Positions 47,808-56,974 of a DNA stretch of 64,000 bases are shown piece after piece. The translations under genes and the position numbers were made by a program. The notes beneath the pieces were generated by a model. The model was not told the DNA's origin. It made no database searches and saw only the letters and a list, made by a program, of their open reading frames with translations. The DNA comes from Gammaproteobacteria bacterium. Its GTDB lineage: Bacteria; Pseudomonadota; Gammaproteobacteria; SZUA-229. Location: assembly GCA_029882355.1 (NCBI GenBank), contig JAOUKV010000001.1, forward strand, positions 144,736 to 208,735, read 5' to 3'. The stretch's first letter is position 1. Every line of letters begins with the position of its first letter.

Positions 47808-48320
47808 TTAAGCGTGTTCTTCGCTAAAGAACTGACGTTGCCACAAAGCAAAACCACCAAACATCACAGTGACGAAGGCTAAATTACCCAACAAACTATT
47901 CTGCAAGAAAGGAATGCCAGCCACATAAGCCTGCATCAAACCTGCTGAAGTCATCGGATATGCCGCAGCTGACATCATCCAGGCACCGAAGTTGGTAATG
48001 ATAAAGAACAATAATGTCGAACCTACCGCCGAAGTGACAACACGATTAACCGTGATTTTTTTCTGCATCCAGATACCGATACCGACAGTCAGTGCAAAAG
48101 CAGCATAAACAAACAACATGGTGTCATGGAAACCAATAATCAGATCACTGAGAATCAAGGCCACAAAAGGCAGGATGAAAGCCATACGTTTATCGGCGAA
48201 ATATGCCCCGCCAAATAAGGCCATAGCGGCCACTGGTGAAACATTTGGGGGATGCGGCAGTACTCGGAACAGCGCAATACCAAAAATGACCACAACAAGT
48301 GTAAATAGTTTTTTATTCAT
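47808..48320 (-). CDS. DUF6580 membrane protein (possible cobalamin or vitamin importer)
   Basis: About 170 residues from the ATG at 48320 (GGGGAG upstream). Five to six transmembrane helices; FRVLPHPPNVSPVAAMALFGGAYFADKR is the typical start of this ECF-S-like family. It is the last gene of a block that holds BtuB, a lipoprotein and the adenosyltransferase, with no BtuCD transporter in view. A role as inner-membrane B12 importer is inference. Confidence 0.82.
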   Translation of the reverse strand: MNKKLFTLVVVIFGIALFRVLPHPPNVSPVAAMALFGGAYFADKRMAFILPFVALILSDLIIGFHDTMLFVYAAFALTVGIGIWMQKKITVNRVVTSAVGSTLLFFIITNFGAWMMSAAAYPMTSAGLMQAYVAGIPFLQNSLLGNLAFVTVMFGGFALWQRQFFSEEHA

Positions 48321-48392
48321 GACTTCTCCCCACATATAAAGTATCGGTAAATTCTATCACAACAATGACAATCTAAACCTATATGAATAACC

Positions 48393-49322
48393 TTAGATAG
48401 CCTCGTCATTCCATAACCACGCTGCACCTCGCACACCCGATGAATCACCATATGTTGGCGGCAGCAGTTTTGTACTGACGCTGTCAGAAAAAACATAGTC
48501 ACCCCATAACTTCGGCACATTATTATACAAACGTTGAATATTGCCCATGCCGCCGCCCAGCACAATCACATCGGGATCAAGAATATTGATGACATGAGCC
48601 AGGCCTTTAGCCATCCTTATTTCATAACGTTGCAAGGCCTGATCACAATCCACATCGCCCTGCTCAGCCTGTTCAACAATCTGCCTACTAGTATGCACAT
48701 GCCCGGTATGTAATTCGTGATCTTTTGCCAGGCCGGGGCCGGACAGGAAGGTTTCTATGCACCCCTGTTTGCCGCAATAACAATCGGGGCCGGGTAACTC
48801 ATCCTTGTTCGGCCAGGGCATAGAATTGTGCCCCCATTCACCGGCAATAGCATTGGCACCATTCAGTGCCTGCTTATTCACCACAATGCCCGCACCAACA
48901 CCAGTGCCAATAATCACACCAAAGACAATGGCCGCATTTTTGGCTGCACCGTCGGTGGCTTCAGAAAGTGCAAAACAATTAGCATCGTTGGTGATTTTGA
49001 TGGGACGTTGCAACAGCGCTTCTAGATCCTGAAACACAGGTTTGCCATTCATGCACACCGAATTGGAATTTTTTAACAAACCCACATCTGATTTTGCATA
49101 ACTGAGCGCACCGGGCGTACAAATTCCAATGCTAGCCTGTGGTTTAATATCCAGACCAACTTCGGCCTCAATCTGTTCAATCAGTGATTTGATCGCTGCC
49201 AGTGTGCCGGGGTAATCACCGGCTGGTGTGGCGATACGTTGCCGAGCAAGTTCAACGCCATCTTCGTCAAGCGCAATACCTTCAATTTTCGAACCGCCGA
49301 GATCAATGCCAATGCGCACCAT
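48393..49322 (-). CDS. ROK-family sugar kinase (fructokinase-like)
   Basis: 309 residues from the ATG at 49322 (AGGAG upstream). It has DLGGSKIEGIA at the ATP-binding N-terminus, GVIIGTGVGAGIVVN, and the zinc motif CYCGKQGCIETFLSGPG of ROK kinases. It resembles E. coli Mak (fructokinase), although the substrate could be another hexose. It sits between the adenosyltransferase and the DUF6580 gene, and its link to cobalamin is unclear. Confidence 0.88.
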   Translation of the reverse strand: MVRIGIDLGGSKIEGIALDEDGVELARQRIATPAGDYPGTLAAIKSLIEQIEAEVGLDIKPQASIGICTPGALSYAKSDVGLLKNSNSVCMNGKPVFQDLEALLQRPIKITNDANCFALSEATDGAAKNAAIVFGVIIGTGVGAGIVVNKQALNGANAIAGEWGHNSMPWPNKDELPGPDCYCGKQGCIETFLSGPGLAKDHELHTGHVHTSRQIVEQAEQGDVDCDQALQRYEIRMAKGLAHVINILDPDVIVLGGGMGNIQRLYNNVPKLWGDYVFSDSVSTKLLPPTYGDSSGVRGAAWLWNDEAI

Positions 49323-49324
49323 GA

Positions 49325-49876
49325 TTATTTCTCCTGTATTCGGCAAGACTGCCAATACACCTCTGCTTCTCCCTGCTGCCTGGTAATAAAACGCGACATA
49401 ACAAATAGCAGGTCAGAAAGTCGGTTGATATAAGCCAGCAAACGGGGATTAATATCAACTTCGCGATTGGCCATGACCAATGTCCTTTCGGCTCGCCTGC
49501 AAACGGCTCTAGCCAGATGGCAGACACTAGCCGCCTCACCACCTCCGGGTAAAATAAATTCTTTCAGTGCTGGTAAGTCTTCATTGAGCTGGTCAAGCTT
49601 CTGTTCTAACCAGTCGATACGGTCCTGTTTAATCAACGACATGGCACAACTGAGTTCACCACCGAGATCGAATAAATCATTTTGCACAGCTTTAACATCC
49701 AGACAAAGTTCGCCTTCAAGCTTGCAGGCCAGCAGGCCTAACAAGCTATTCAACTCATCGATATCACCCTGCGCGTGCATGATGGCGCTGTCCTTGGCGA
49801 CACGTTCACCGGTCGCCATACCAGTCTCACCTTTATCACCAGTGCGTGTGTATATTTTTGTTAATCGATTACCCAT
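49325..49876 (-). CDS. pduO: PduO-type ATP:cob(I)alamin adenosyltransferase
   Basis: 183 residues. The start TKIYTRTGDKGETGMATGERVAK is the ATP-binding signature, and LPGGGEAASVCHLARAVCRRAER carries further conserved residues. It converts cob(I)alamin to adenosylcobalamin. It lies directly downstream of the lipoprotein and BtuB genes, supporting a cobalamin-salvage block. Confidence 0.94.
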   Translation of the reverse strand: MGNRLTKIYTRTGDKGETGMATGERVAKDSAIMHAQGDIDELNSLLGLLACKLEGELCLDVKAVQNDLFDLGGELSCAMSLIKQDRIDWLEQKLDQLNEDLPALKEFILPGGGEAASVCHLARAVCRRAERTLVMANREVDINPRLLAYINRLSDLLFVMSRFITRQQGEAEVYWQSCRIQEK

Positions 49877-49909
49877 AAATCACACCACTAATAATCTATT
49901 AGTCTTTAC

Positions 49910-51061
49910 TTATTGAACAAACACAACCTTATCAGGATTAAGGTTGGTGTATAAAGCATCAACTTCAGTATCTGTCACAGGATCAATAACACGTACAGTA
50001 GCATTTGCACTATCACTCACCCAGAGCAGACCAGCAGCGTCGACTGACAAACTAGCAATTTGTCCATTAAACAATGATACAACACCTGTGGCTGTAATTT
50101 GAGCAGTTGTTAAGTCAAGTTTGTACAAAGTGTTATCAGCAAATCCAACATAACCTACAAAATAAATAATGCTATCAGAAACAACCGCCAGCTCCGTAAT
50201 TAAACCATAGGCATGAGTTACAGCATCGCCATCATCAACCACTACTGTCGTTGTCAAACTTGCAATATCAATTTTTTCAATACCACCAGTGAACTCTTCG
50301 GGCCAGAAGCTACCTGATCCCTGCACAAATATAGAATTTGAAATTGGCTCATAAATAATATTACCTGGATTACGTGTCTGCAATGGAATGCCATACAGTG
50401 TATCACCAGCAATAAGCGCATCAATTTCTAAATCGGTATTAACATCAAATATAGCAACGTAAGCATTTTGTGTAACCGCGAAGTTGTCCAGGCGTTGCAA
50501 TGTTATATATAAACGACCATCTGCAATAACACCACCAGACATTTCAGGCACACCATCGGCATCAGCGTAAGCAGATAGATCCAGCTCACCTATTTTAAAG
50601 TCAGCTTCTGTTGCTGCAGAGGGGTTAACGATCCATGCAACGCTAGTACCATAACGTAAAACATAAGCCTTAGTTTCACTAACAAAAATCATATCATAGG
50701 GGTTACTTAGAACCGCACTGCCTACATCATTAGTGGAATACTGCCAGATGGGTGTTTGAGCATCACTACTGGAAAACTTTGTAATATTATTACCAGCAAA
50801 GGCACGTTCTATACGATAAAAATTACTACCATATGAAGCAACTGTAATATCACTCGCAGTGGGCAATAAATCGTTTAATGCAGATCGAACACCGCTCGCA
50901 TCTTTACTAATTACGGCGTGTGCCCCACTACTATAGTCAGCTGCAATAGTTGCAACAATGGCCGACTGATCTGCACTAACCGCAGAAGTTGTCGAATCCT
51001 GAGAACAGGAAGCAAGCGTTAATAAAGATAGTAACAAGCCAATTAGCTTTGTATTTTTCAT
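49910..51061 (-). CDS. Propeller-like lipoprotein next to BtuB (BtuG-like candidate)
   Basis: 383 residues: a lipoprotein signal with lipobox LASC (Cys19), then repeated beta-propeller-like segments (YVLRYGTS, YITLQRL, YVAIFDV, IFVQGSG, IYFVGYVG, LLWVSDSANATVRVIDP). It begins ten bases after btuB. BtuG of Bacteroides is a propeller lipoprotein that binds cobalamin outside the cell and forms a complex with BtuB; layout and position are alike, but no residue-level homology is shown here. Confidence 0.82.
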   Translation of the reverse strand: MKNTKLIGLLLSLLTLASCSQDSTTSAVSADQSAIVATIAADYSSGAHAVISKDASGVRSALNDLLPTASDITVASYGSNFYRIERAFAGNNITKFSSSDAQTPIWQYSTNDVGSAVLSNPYDMIFVSETKAYVLRYGTSVAWIVNPSAATEADFKIGELDLSAYADADGVPEMSGGVIADGRLYITLQRLDNFAVTQNAYVAIFDVNTDLEIDALIAGDTLYGIPLQTRNPGNIIYEPISNSIFVQGSGSFWPEEFTGGIEKIDIASLTTTVVVDDGDAVTHAYGLITELAVVSDSIIYFVGYVGFADNTLYKLDLTTAQITATGVVSLFNGQIASLSVDAAGLLWVSDSANATVRVIDPVTDTEVDALYTNLNPDKVVFVQ

Positions 51062-51071
51062 GATAGCCTCA

Positions 51072-53099
51072 TCAAAAGTTATGGTTATAAGTTAAAGAAT
51101 AAGAAATTCCTGGTGTCGGACGTTCCAAAAAATATTGAACCTCCTCATCAAGAATATTATTTATTGCAAATTCAATGTTTGAATTTTTAAAGTTGTGCCG
51201 CACAGAAAGTCCTAATAAATTAACATCGTCACCTTTCCGCAAGTTACTTCTGTCGTAATACATGTTTCTTTTAATATCAGCATCTGCACTAAACAGCCAT
51301 TCCCCTGGTGTGTAGGAATAATACAAACTAAAACTTTGTTGATAATATCCAGGCAAAACCCCGCCATCAAAACTACCTGTTGCAGCTTTATTTATACTAT
51401 CTATCAATGACACATTTGCATTAATTGCATGATTCTTAGCTGGTTTTATTTTTATGGTTGATTCAAATCCTTGGATAACTGCATCAGAAACATTTACTGG
51501 TACACCTATACCTGCGCCATTGTATAAACGAACAATTAAATCTTCGACATTGTTGTGATAGATACCAGCGTAAATTTCTGCATCATGTAACCAGTTATAA
51601 GGCTCATACCATGTATAGGTAAAACCTATGTCCGTATTGAGTGAGCTTTCCTGTTTCAAGTTAGCATTTCCCATCAACAGGCCATCTCCGCCAAATAATT
51701 CGTAAAATGACGGCATTCGATTATATTGACCCACATTTGCTGTTAAATAAGTGCGACTATTAAACAGATACTTTGCACCAACCTGCGGATTGAGCAATTT
51801 GTAGTTCTCATCAAATGCGGTTGTCACTGCGCCAAAACTATCTATAACTGATGACAGTTCGTCGTTAATCACTTGATAACGTGCGACAATATTTAGAATA
51901 AATCGCTGCTGATCAAAGTACGAAACATTCTCCACTGACAATTCTATTTGATCTCTTGTACTTATCCCGTTTTCAACCAGAGCCAACGAACTCTCACTAT
52001 CGTAGGTTTCTCTACTTAAGACCGTTATAAGTTTCCATTGTTGCTGCATCTCGTTTTTTTCCACATAGAACTGCAGGCCTGATTTTTTTGTTACGCTTTC
52101 GGTATGCTGATTAAAAAAACCAACCTGCGCCAACGAATCATCAAACACTTCATTCTTTCTTGTGGCAAATAATTTTAAATTTAAATTAGAATCTTTTGAC
52201 CATACTTCATGCACATTAATCTGCGTCAAGAAGTTATATTGCTGCGTATCTAGCCGTGTCTGCACATCCGCATTATTAATTGCACTGGGGAGTTCCTTTT
52301 CCCGATCAAACATATCCAACCTTAACTCGGTATCATATTGTTCACTGATCTGATGCTTCCAGTTCGCCAACATAGAAAAATGCTCAACACCAGCATTGTT
52401 ACGACTTTCAACACGGTCATCTAGCAGGTTATATTGCGTGCCATTATCATTAACAAAACTGAAGTCATTTTTACTTTTCAAATAACTCGCGCTCAGCAAT
52501 ACGTCATCTTTATCATGCGATAAAGATGACGATCCGCTTAATTTATAAGTATGGAAACTAGCAACACTGGCGCTTAACTGACCACTGTTTTCTTCGCTGG
52601 ATAACTTGCCAGACTGACGAGTTATGATATTTACCGCGCCACCAATCGAAGGGCTACCAAGTGCTAATGGTGTTGAACCACGATAAATTTCAATGCGTTC
52701 AATAGAGCTAACGGGGATCAAACTTAAATCGACTGGCCCGCCTGAAGCATTATTAAGAGGTATGCCATCCAGATAAATAATAACCTGCTCACTACTGGCA
52801 CCACGTAATACCGCCGTTGCCAGGCTTCCTTCTCCACCATTGGCGCGCATTTGCACACCTACTTCCTGCTCCAGAATATCCGGCAGACTAACAAAACTAT
52901 TCTGCAGGCGATCCGCTTCTATTACTGAATTTGCAGATGAAGTTATCGACCTGTCAACTTCACCAATACGACTACTGATTTGGCCATCATCAATCAATAC
53001 ACGTAATTCTTCGTCCTGGGCATACACAGTTCTGCACGCCGATAGCATAAGCAGCACTGAAATTACAAAACTCGATGATTTGTAAGCCGGGTATAACAA
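51072..53099 (-). CDS. btuB: BtuB-type TonB-dependent cobalamin receptor
   Basis: About 675 residues with the TTG start proposed at 53099. The upstream ATG at 53252 lies in the B12 box, so it cannot be the start. A signal peptide (SSSFVISVLLMLSACRTVYA) precedes the TonB-box region (EELRVLI) and plug domain with LPDILEQEVGVQMR and DGIPLNNASGG. A 22-strand barrel follows, ending YSLTYNHNF. Riboswitch control and downstream pduO point to cobalamin as substrate. Confidence 0.93.
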   Translation of the reverse strand: MLYPAYKSSSFVISVLLMLSACRTVYAQDEELRVLIDDGQISSRIGEVDRSITSSANSVIEADRLQNSFVSLPDILEQEVGVQMRANGGEGSLATAVLRGASSEQVIIYLDGIPLNNASGGPVDLSLIPVSSIERIEIYRGSTPLALGSPSIGGAVNIITRQSGKLSSEENSGQLSASVASFHTYKLSGSSSLSHDKDDVLLSASYLKSKNDFSFVNDNGTQYNLLDDRVESRNNAGVEHFSMLANWKHQISEQYDTELRLDMFDREKELPSAINNADVQTRLDTQQYNFLTQINVHEVWSKDSNLNLKLFATRKNEVFDDSLAQVGFFNQHTESVTKKSGLQFYVEKNEMQQQWKLITVLSRETYDSESSLALVENGISTRDQIELSVENVSYFDQQRFILNIVARYQVINDELSSVIDSFGAVTTAFDENYKLLNPQVGAKYLFNSRTYLTANVGQYNRMPSFYELFGGDGLLMGNANLKQESSLNTDIGFTYTWYEPYNWLHDAEIYAGIYHNNVEDLIVRLYNGAGIGVPVNVSDAVIQGFESTIKIKPAKNHAINANVSLIDSINKAATGSFDGGVLPGYYQQSFSLYYSYTPGEWLFSADADIKRNMYYDRSNLRKGDDVNLLGLSVRHNFKNSNIEFAINNILDEEVQYFLERPTPGISYSLTYNHNF

Positions 53100-53244
53100 A
53101 GTTTTTCGCCCTAACCTTTCGCCAATATTGATCACGACGCACGTCGTAATAAAAAATAGGGAAATGGACGAGGTAAGATGGATGCTCTCTGAACAGATTA
53201 CATCACTCATACACCAAGCCAGTCGCCCTCCGCAACTTCTGTAT

Positions 53245-53435
53245 GAATTCATCAGGCCGGTCTACGGACTTATGGTGCGTACCCGAAGATACCCGATTCA
53301 TTCCCTTCCCACGATAAATCGCAGTGGTTAAACGAATCTCACCAATCACCGTTGCGGGGGCAGTGTTAGATTTATCTGAGTGATCCCAGACTCACTATCT
53401 TTCCGATTATCCTCTAACCAAAGAGGCACCTGATG
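53245..53435 (-). promoter_or_regulatory. Cobalamin riboswitch
   Basis: Read on the minus strand, the leader has GGTGCC at the 5' edge (about 53430), the conserved CTGCCCCCGCAACGGTGA core, and the B12 box AAGTCCGTAGACCGGCCTGA (53251-53272). Their order matches the cobalamin riboswitch class. It is expected to lower btuB expression when adenosylcobalamin is plentiful. The roughly 150 bases between the B12 box and the TTG start hold the expression platform, including the hairpin ATTACGACG / CGTCGTGAT. Confidence 0.93.
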
Positions 53436-53457
53436 TTGATATTTAAAAACTGGGCAG

Positions 53458-53487
53458 ATAATACACGATTATGTGATGCAGTAACAA
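53458..53487 (-). promoter_or_regulatory. Putative sigma-70 promoter of the btuB riboswitch transcript
   Basis: On the minus strand TTGTTA and TATTAT with an 18-base spacer place the transcript start near 53450, about 20 bases before the riboswitch. Confidence 0.55.
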
Positions 53488-53512
53488 GTCTTCAATTCAC
53501 TGTGAACTTTTA

Positions 53513-53518
53513 TATAAT
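53513..53518 (+). promoter_or_regulatory. Putative -10 box of the moxR-bat operon
   Basis: A perfect TATAAT lies 55 bases before the moxR start; the matching -35 (TTCAAT at 53491) is weak. Confidence 0.4.
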
Positions 53519-53572
53519 ACGCGACTCAATAACGTACAATTAATCCAACAACCAAATAACTGATACATAAAT

Positions 53573-54541
53573 ATGTCGAGCCAGGAAGCAATACGAGAAC
53601 TTAAACAACACGTACAAAATCACATCATAGGCCAGGAAATGCTGGTCGACCGCCTACTAATCGCCTTATTAGCTGATGGCCACTTACTGGTCGAAGGCGC
53701 ACCGGGACTGGCTAAAACCAAGGCCATTAATGTACTCAGTGATGGCATCGAAAGTGACTTTCACCGCATTCAATTTACTCCGGATTTGTTGCCCGCCGAT
53801 CTGACCGGCACCGAGGTTTACCGTCCACAAGATGGTTCTTTTGTTTTTCAGCAGGGCCCTTTATTCCATAACCTGGTATTGGCGGATGAAATCAACCGCG
53901 CTCCGGCAAAAGTACAATCCGCCCTGCTCGAAGCCATGGCCGAGCGTCAGATTACCGTTGGTAAGACCACTTACAAACTGCCTCAGCTGTTTATGGTGAT
54001 GGCGACACAAAATCCGATTGAGCAGGAAGGCACTTATCCTTTACCTGAAGCTCAGCTCGACCGTTTTTTGATGCACGTTAATATTGATTACCCCGATGCT
54101 GCTGCCGAGAAAAAGATTCTTGAGCTGGCGCGTAAGGAAGCGATGACCGGTAGCAGTGCGTCTACTAAAGCCGATATCATGATCTCCCAGCAAAGTATTT
54201 TTACCGCGCGCGATGAAGTACTGAATTTGCATATGGCTGATAATCTACAGGAATATTTACTGCACATGGTGCTGGCCACTCGCAACCCTGCGGCTTATGG
54301 CGATGATCTGGGCAACTGGTCTTTATACGGTGCCAGCCCACGTGCCACTATCGCACTCGACCGCTGCGCCCGCGCCCATGCATGGCTGGCGGGTCGTGAT
54401 TATGTCGGGCCGGATGATATTCAGGCGATTGCTTACGATGTACTTCGTCACCGTATTATTCTCAGTTACGAAGCAGAAGCCGAAGGCATAACGCCGGATA
54501 TTTTCATCAAAGAATTAATCGGCCGCATCGCTGTTCCATAG
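53573..54541 (+). CDS. MoxR-family AAA+ ATPase
   Basis: 322 residues with Walker A EGAPGLAKT, Walker B LVLADEINRAPAKVQ, and the sensor 1 region ATQNPIEQEGTYPLPEAQLDRF of the MoxR family. MoxR proteins act as chaperones or metal-insertion factors with VWA partners, encoded downstream. First gene of the bat-type operon. Confidence 0.94.
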   Translation: MSSQEAIRELKQHVQNHIIGQEMLVDRLLIALLADGHLLVEGAPGLAKTKAINVLSDGIESDFHRIQFTPDLLPADLTGTEVYRPQDGSFVFQQGPLFHNLVLADEINRAPAKVQSALLEAMAERQITVGKTTYKLPQLFMVMATQNPIEQEGTYPLPEAQLDRFLMHVNIDYPDAAAEKKILELARKEAMTGSSASTKADIMISQQSIFTARDEVLNLHMADNLQEYLLHMVLATRNPAAYGDDLGNWSLYGASPRATIALDRCARAHAWLAGRDYVGPDDIQAIAYDVLRHRIILSYEAEAEGITPDIFIKELIGRIAVP

Positions 54542-54555
54542 ACCCGAGTTGTATC

Positions 54556-55515
54556 GTGTCCGATAAAGACCCACAAGCAGAAGGCATTACCTGGATCAGT
54601 CCGCAGTCACTGATTCAGTTGCGCCTGCTCGCGGCTAAACTACCTTTGAATAGCAGCAAAATTCACGCCCGTCAGGGTGGCGCTTATTTGTCCTCGTTCA
54701 AAGGCCGCGGCATGGAATTTGATGAGTCGCGCATGTATATGCCGGGTGATGATATTCGCAGCATGGACTGGAAGGTCACTGCGCGCACCAACCAGCCGCA
54801 CACCAAAGTTTTTCGTGAAGAACGTGAACGCCCCGTTCTGCTCTGGCTAGACCTCAATCCTTCGATGTTTTTTGCCACCCGTGGTGCTTTCAAATCGGTG
54901 TTGGCAGCTCAGGCTGCCAGTTTGCTGGCCTGGAGCACGGTCAGCGGCAATGATCGACTTGGCGCACTGGTTTTTGCTGGTGATCAACACACCGAAATTC
55001 GTCCCAAACGTGGCAAGGCAGCTGCGCTAGATTTTATTCGCCGTACTTGTGGTCACTCTGCATGGGATAAAACCAGCGAACCTCATCAGGCACGCAACAT
55101 GAATTTGGCCGCATCTCGATTGCGCAAAGTAGTCAAACCGGGCAGTTTAATTTTTCTGATCAGCGATTTTCGCGAAATGGATGAGCAGGCAAAATCTCAC
55201 ATTATTAATTTGTCACGACACAACAATCTGGTGCTGTTACATATATACGACCCTTTTGAAGCATCGTTACCGATTTCAGGCCAGTACAAGGTCAGCGATG
55301 GCATTAATGATGTCTCGATTAATACTGGCAATAAAAAATTACGCTCAGCTTACCATTCACGTTTTGAACAGCATCAGGAAAATTTAATAAAACTTTGCCG
55401 TCAGCACCGTATTCACTGGATACCCATTTCCACCGAAGATGATGTGCTGGAAAGTTTGCAAAAAGGACTGGGCATCAGAGACAGCAAAAATAATCAGTTC
55501 AGGGCCAGTAAATAA
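54556..55515 (+). CDS. DUF58 (VWA-like) protein
   Basis: 319 residues with the DUF58 core GRGMEFDESRMYMPGDDIRSMDWKVTART, followed by LWLDLNPSM, a MIDAS-like position. The start is GTG at 54556, 14 bases after moxR. Partner of MoxR in the aerotolerance-type operon; function in most bacteria is unclear. Confidence 0.92.
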   Translation: MSDKDPQAEGITWISPQSLIQLRLLAAKLPLNSSKIHARQGGAYLSSFKGRGMEFDESRMYMPGDDIRSMDWKVTARTNQPHTKVFREERERPVLLWLDLNPSMFFATRGAFKSVLAAQAASLLAWSTVSGNDRLGALVFAGDQHTEIRPKRGKAAALDFIRRTCGHSAWDKTSEPHQARNMNLAASRLRKVVKPGSLIFLISDFREMDEQAKSHIINLSRHNNLVLLHIYDPFEASLPISGQYKVSDGINDVSINTGNKKLRSAYHSRFEQHQENLIKLCRQHRIHWIPISTEDDVLESLQKGLGIRDSKNNQFRASK

Positions 55516-55517
55516 TC

Positions 55518-56033
55518 ATGGCTGACACGACACCGACAACACTGGCACTGCGTGACATTCATTTGCCTGATCCCATTTCATGGTGGCCACCCGCGCCGGG
55601 CTGGTGGTTATTGTTTGGCCTCGTTCTGCTCACTGTGGCGGCAGTATTTTTATTTCGTTACTATCAGAAAAAACAAGCGTTAAAGAAACAGGTGCTGGCT
55701 GAATTTGAAATCCTGCGCGAGCTATTCAATAAAGAAAAAAATACAACCGTACTGGTTCAATCTCTGTCTATATTATTACGTCGCGCCTGCATTAGTTTTT
55801 ACCCTCGCAGTGAAGCCGCTAGCCTGACTGGTGAGTCGTGGTTACAATTTCTTGATGACACGTGCACGGAAAAAGCATTCCAGACCGAGCATGGGAAATT
55901 AATAGCCAGTGCGCCATACCTTTCAGAAAATACCCCTCTGGATTTTGATGCAGAAAAACTCATCAGCGTTTGCGAGAACTGGTTAAAAGCGCAGCCCAAT
56001 AAAAACCATGATAGAGCAGGATCAACATCATGA
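55518..56033 (+). CDS. DUF4381 membrane protein
   Basis: 171 residues: one transmembrane helix (about 30-50, LLFGLVLLTVAAVFLF) with a PDPISWWPPAPGWWLL N-terminal signature, and a cytosolic helical domain. It starts three bases after the DUF58 gene and overlaps the next by four. Function unknown. Confidence 0.9.
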   Translation: MADTTPTTLALRDIHLPDPISWWPPAPGWWLLFGLVLLTVAAVFLFRYYQKKQALKKQVLAEFEILRELFNKEKNTTVLVQSLSILLRRACISFYPRSEAASLTGESWLQFLDDTCTEKAFQTEHGKLIASAPYLSENTPLDFDAEKLISVCENWLKAQPNKNHDRAGSTS

Positions 56034-56974
56034 TGCATTTTGTCTGGCCATGGGCATTTGCTCTATTACCTCTACCCTGGTTGTTGCGTCTATTGTTGCC
56101 CCGCGCCACCAACAACAATGCCGCAGCCTTACAGGTTGCCTATATTCAAGATTTTCAGATAAACGCCAGCTCAGTTGTCAGTGGAACAAATGCAAAACGC
56201 TGGCCACTGTTAATTTATATTCTGCTCTGGGTTTGTCTGCTCAGCGCGACGGCACGTCCTCAATGGATTGGCGATGCCATTGAACTACCCGCGAGTGGTC
56301 GTGACCTGATGATGGCGATTGATTTATCCGGCAGCATGGCAGAACCGTTTAACCGTAATTTTCGCAACGTCAATAAGTTAGATGCCACTAAAGCAGTAGC
56401 TAGCAACTTTATCGAAAAACGAGTCGGTGATCGTGTTGGCCTGATTCTTTTTGGCGATCAGGCTTATCTACAATCACCTTTAACCTTCGACCGAACTACC
56501 GTCAGAATCTTACTGGCTGAATCGGTGGTTAATCTTGCAGGCAGGGCCACCGCCATCGGTGACGCCATCGGTCTGGCGATAAAACGATTCAGCGATCACA
56601 AGGATGATGACCGCGTACTGATACTACTCACTGACGGCATGAATACCGCAGGGGAAATCAAGCCCGACAAAGCAGCTGAGCTCGCGGCTAAAAAAGGCTT
56701 AAAGATTTACACCATCGGCATTGGTGATCGTGGCAGTCGTGATTTAGACGAGCAGACTTTAAATGCTATCGCCGAAGCAACAGGTGGCCGTTATTTCCGC
56801 GCACACAATATTGAAGAATTACAACAGATTTATCAACTTCTTGATGAACTCGAACCGTCTGAAAAAGAAAGCCAGACATATCGTCCTACCTGGTCGTTGT
56901 TTTACTGGCCGTTATCTATCGCATTGGTTTTTGCGGCTATTCTGGCACTGGCAAAATGGCGAGGTCTCGCATAA
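56030..56974 (+). CDS. batA: VWA-domain membrane protein (BatA-like)
   Basis: 314 residues: two N-terminal membrane helices, a VWA domain with the MIDAS motif DLSGS in MMAIDLSGSMAEP and LLTDGMNTAG, and a C-terminal helix (about 290-310). It is part of the moxR operon. Coupled to the following gene as TAATG. Confidence 0.93.
   Translation: MMHFVWPWAFALLPLPWLLRLLLPRATNNNAAALQVAYIQDFQINASSVVSGTNAKRWPLLIYILLWVCLLSATARPQWIGDAIELPASGRDLMMAIDLSGSMAEPFNRNFRNVNKLDATKAVASNFIEKRVGDRVGLILFGDQAYLQSPLTFDRTTVRILLAESVVNLAGRATAIGDAIGLAIKRFSDHKDDDRVLILLTDGMNTAGEIKPDKAAELAAKKGLKIYTIGIGDRGSRDLDEQTLNAIAEATGGRYFRAHNIEELQQIYQLLDELEPSEKESQTYRPTWSLFYWPLSIALVFAAILALAKWRGLA

Noticed and set aside
53140..53160. Hairpin ACGACG / CGTCGT as a terminator of the riboswitch
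   Set aside because: On the btuB strand the T-run precedes the hairpin instead of following it.
53100..53252. An N-terminal extension of btuB starting at 53252
   Set aside because: It would be encoded by the B12 box and the expression platform of the riboswitch, and does not resemble BtuB.
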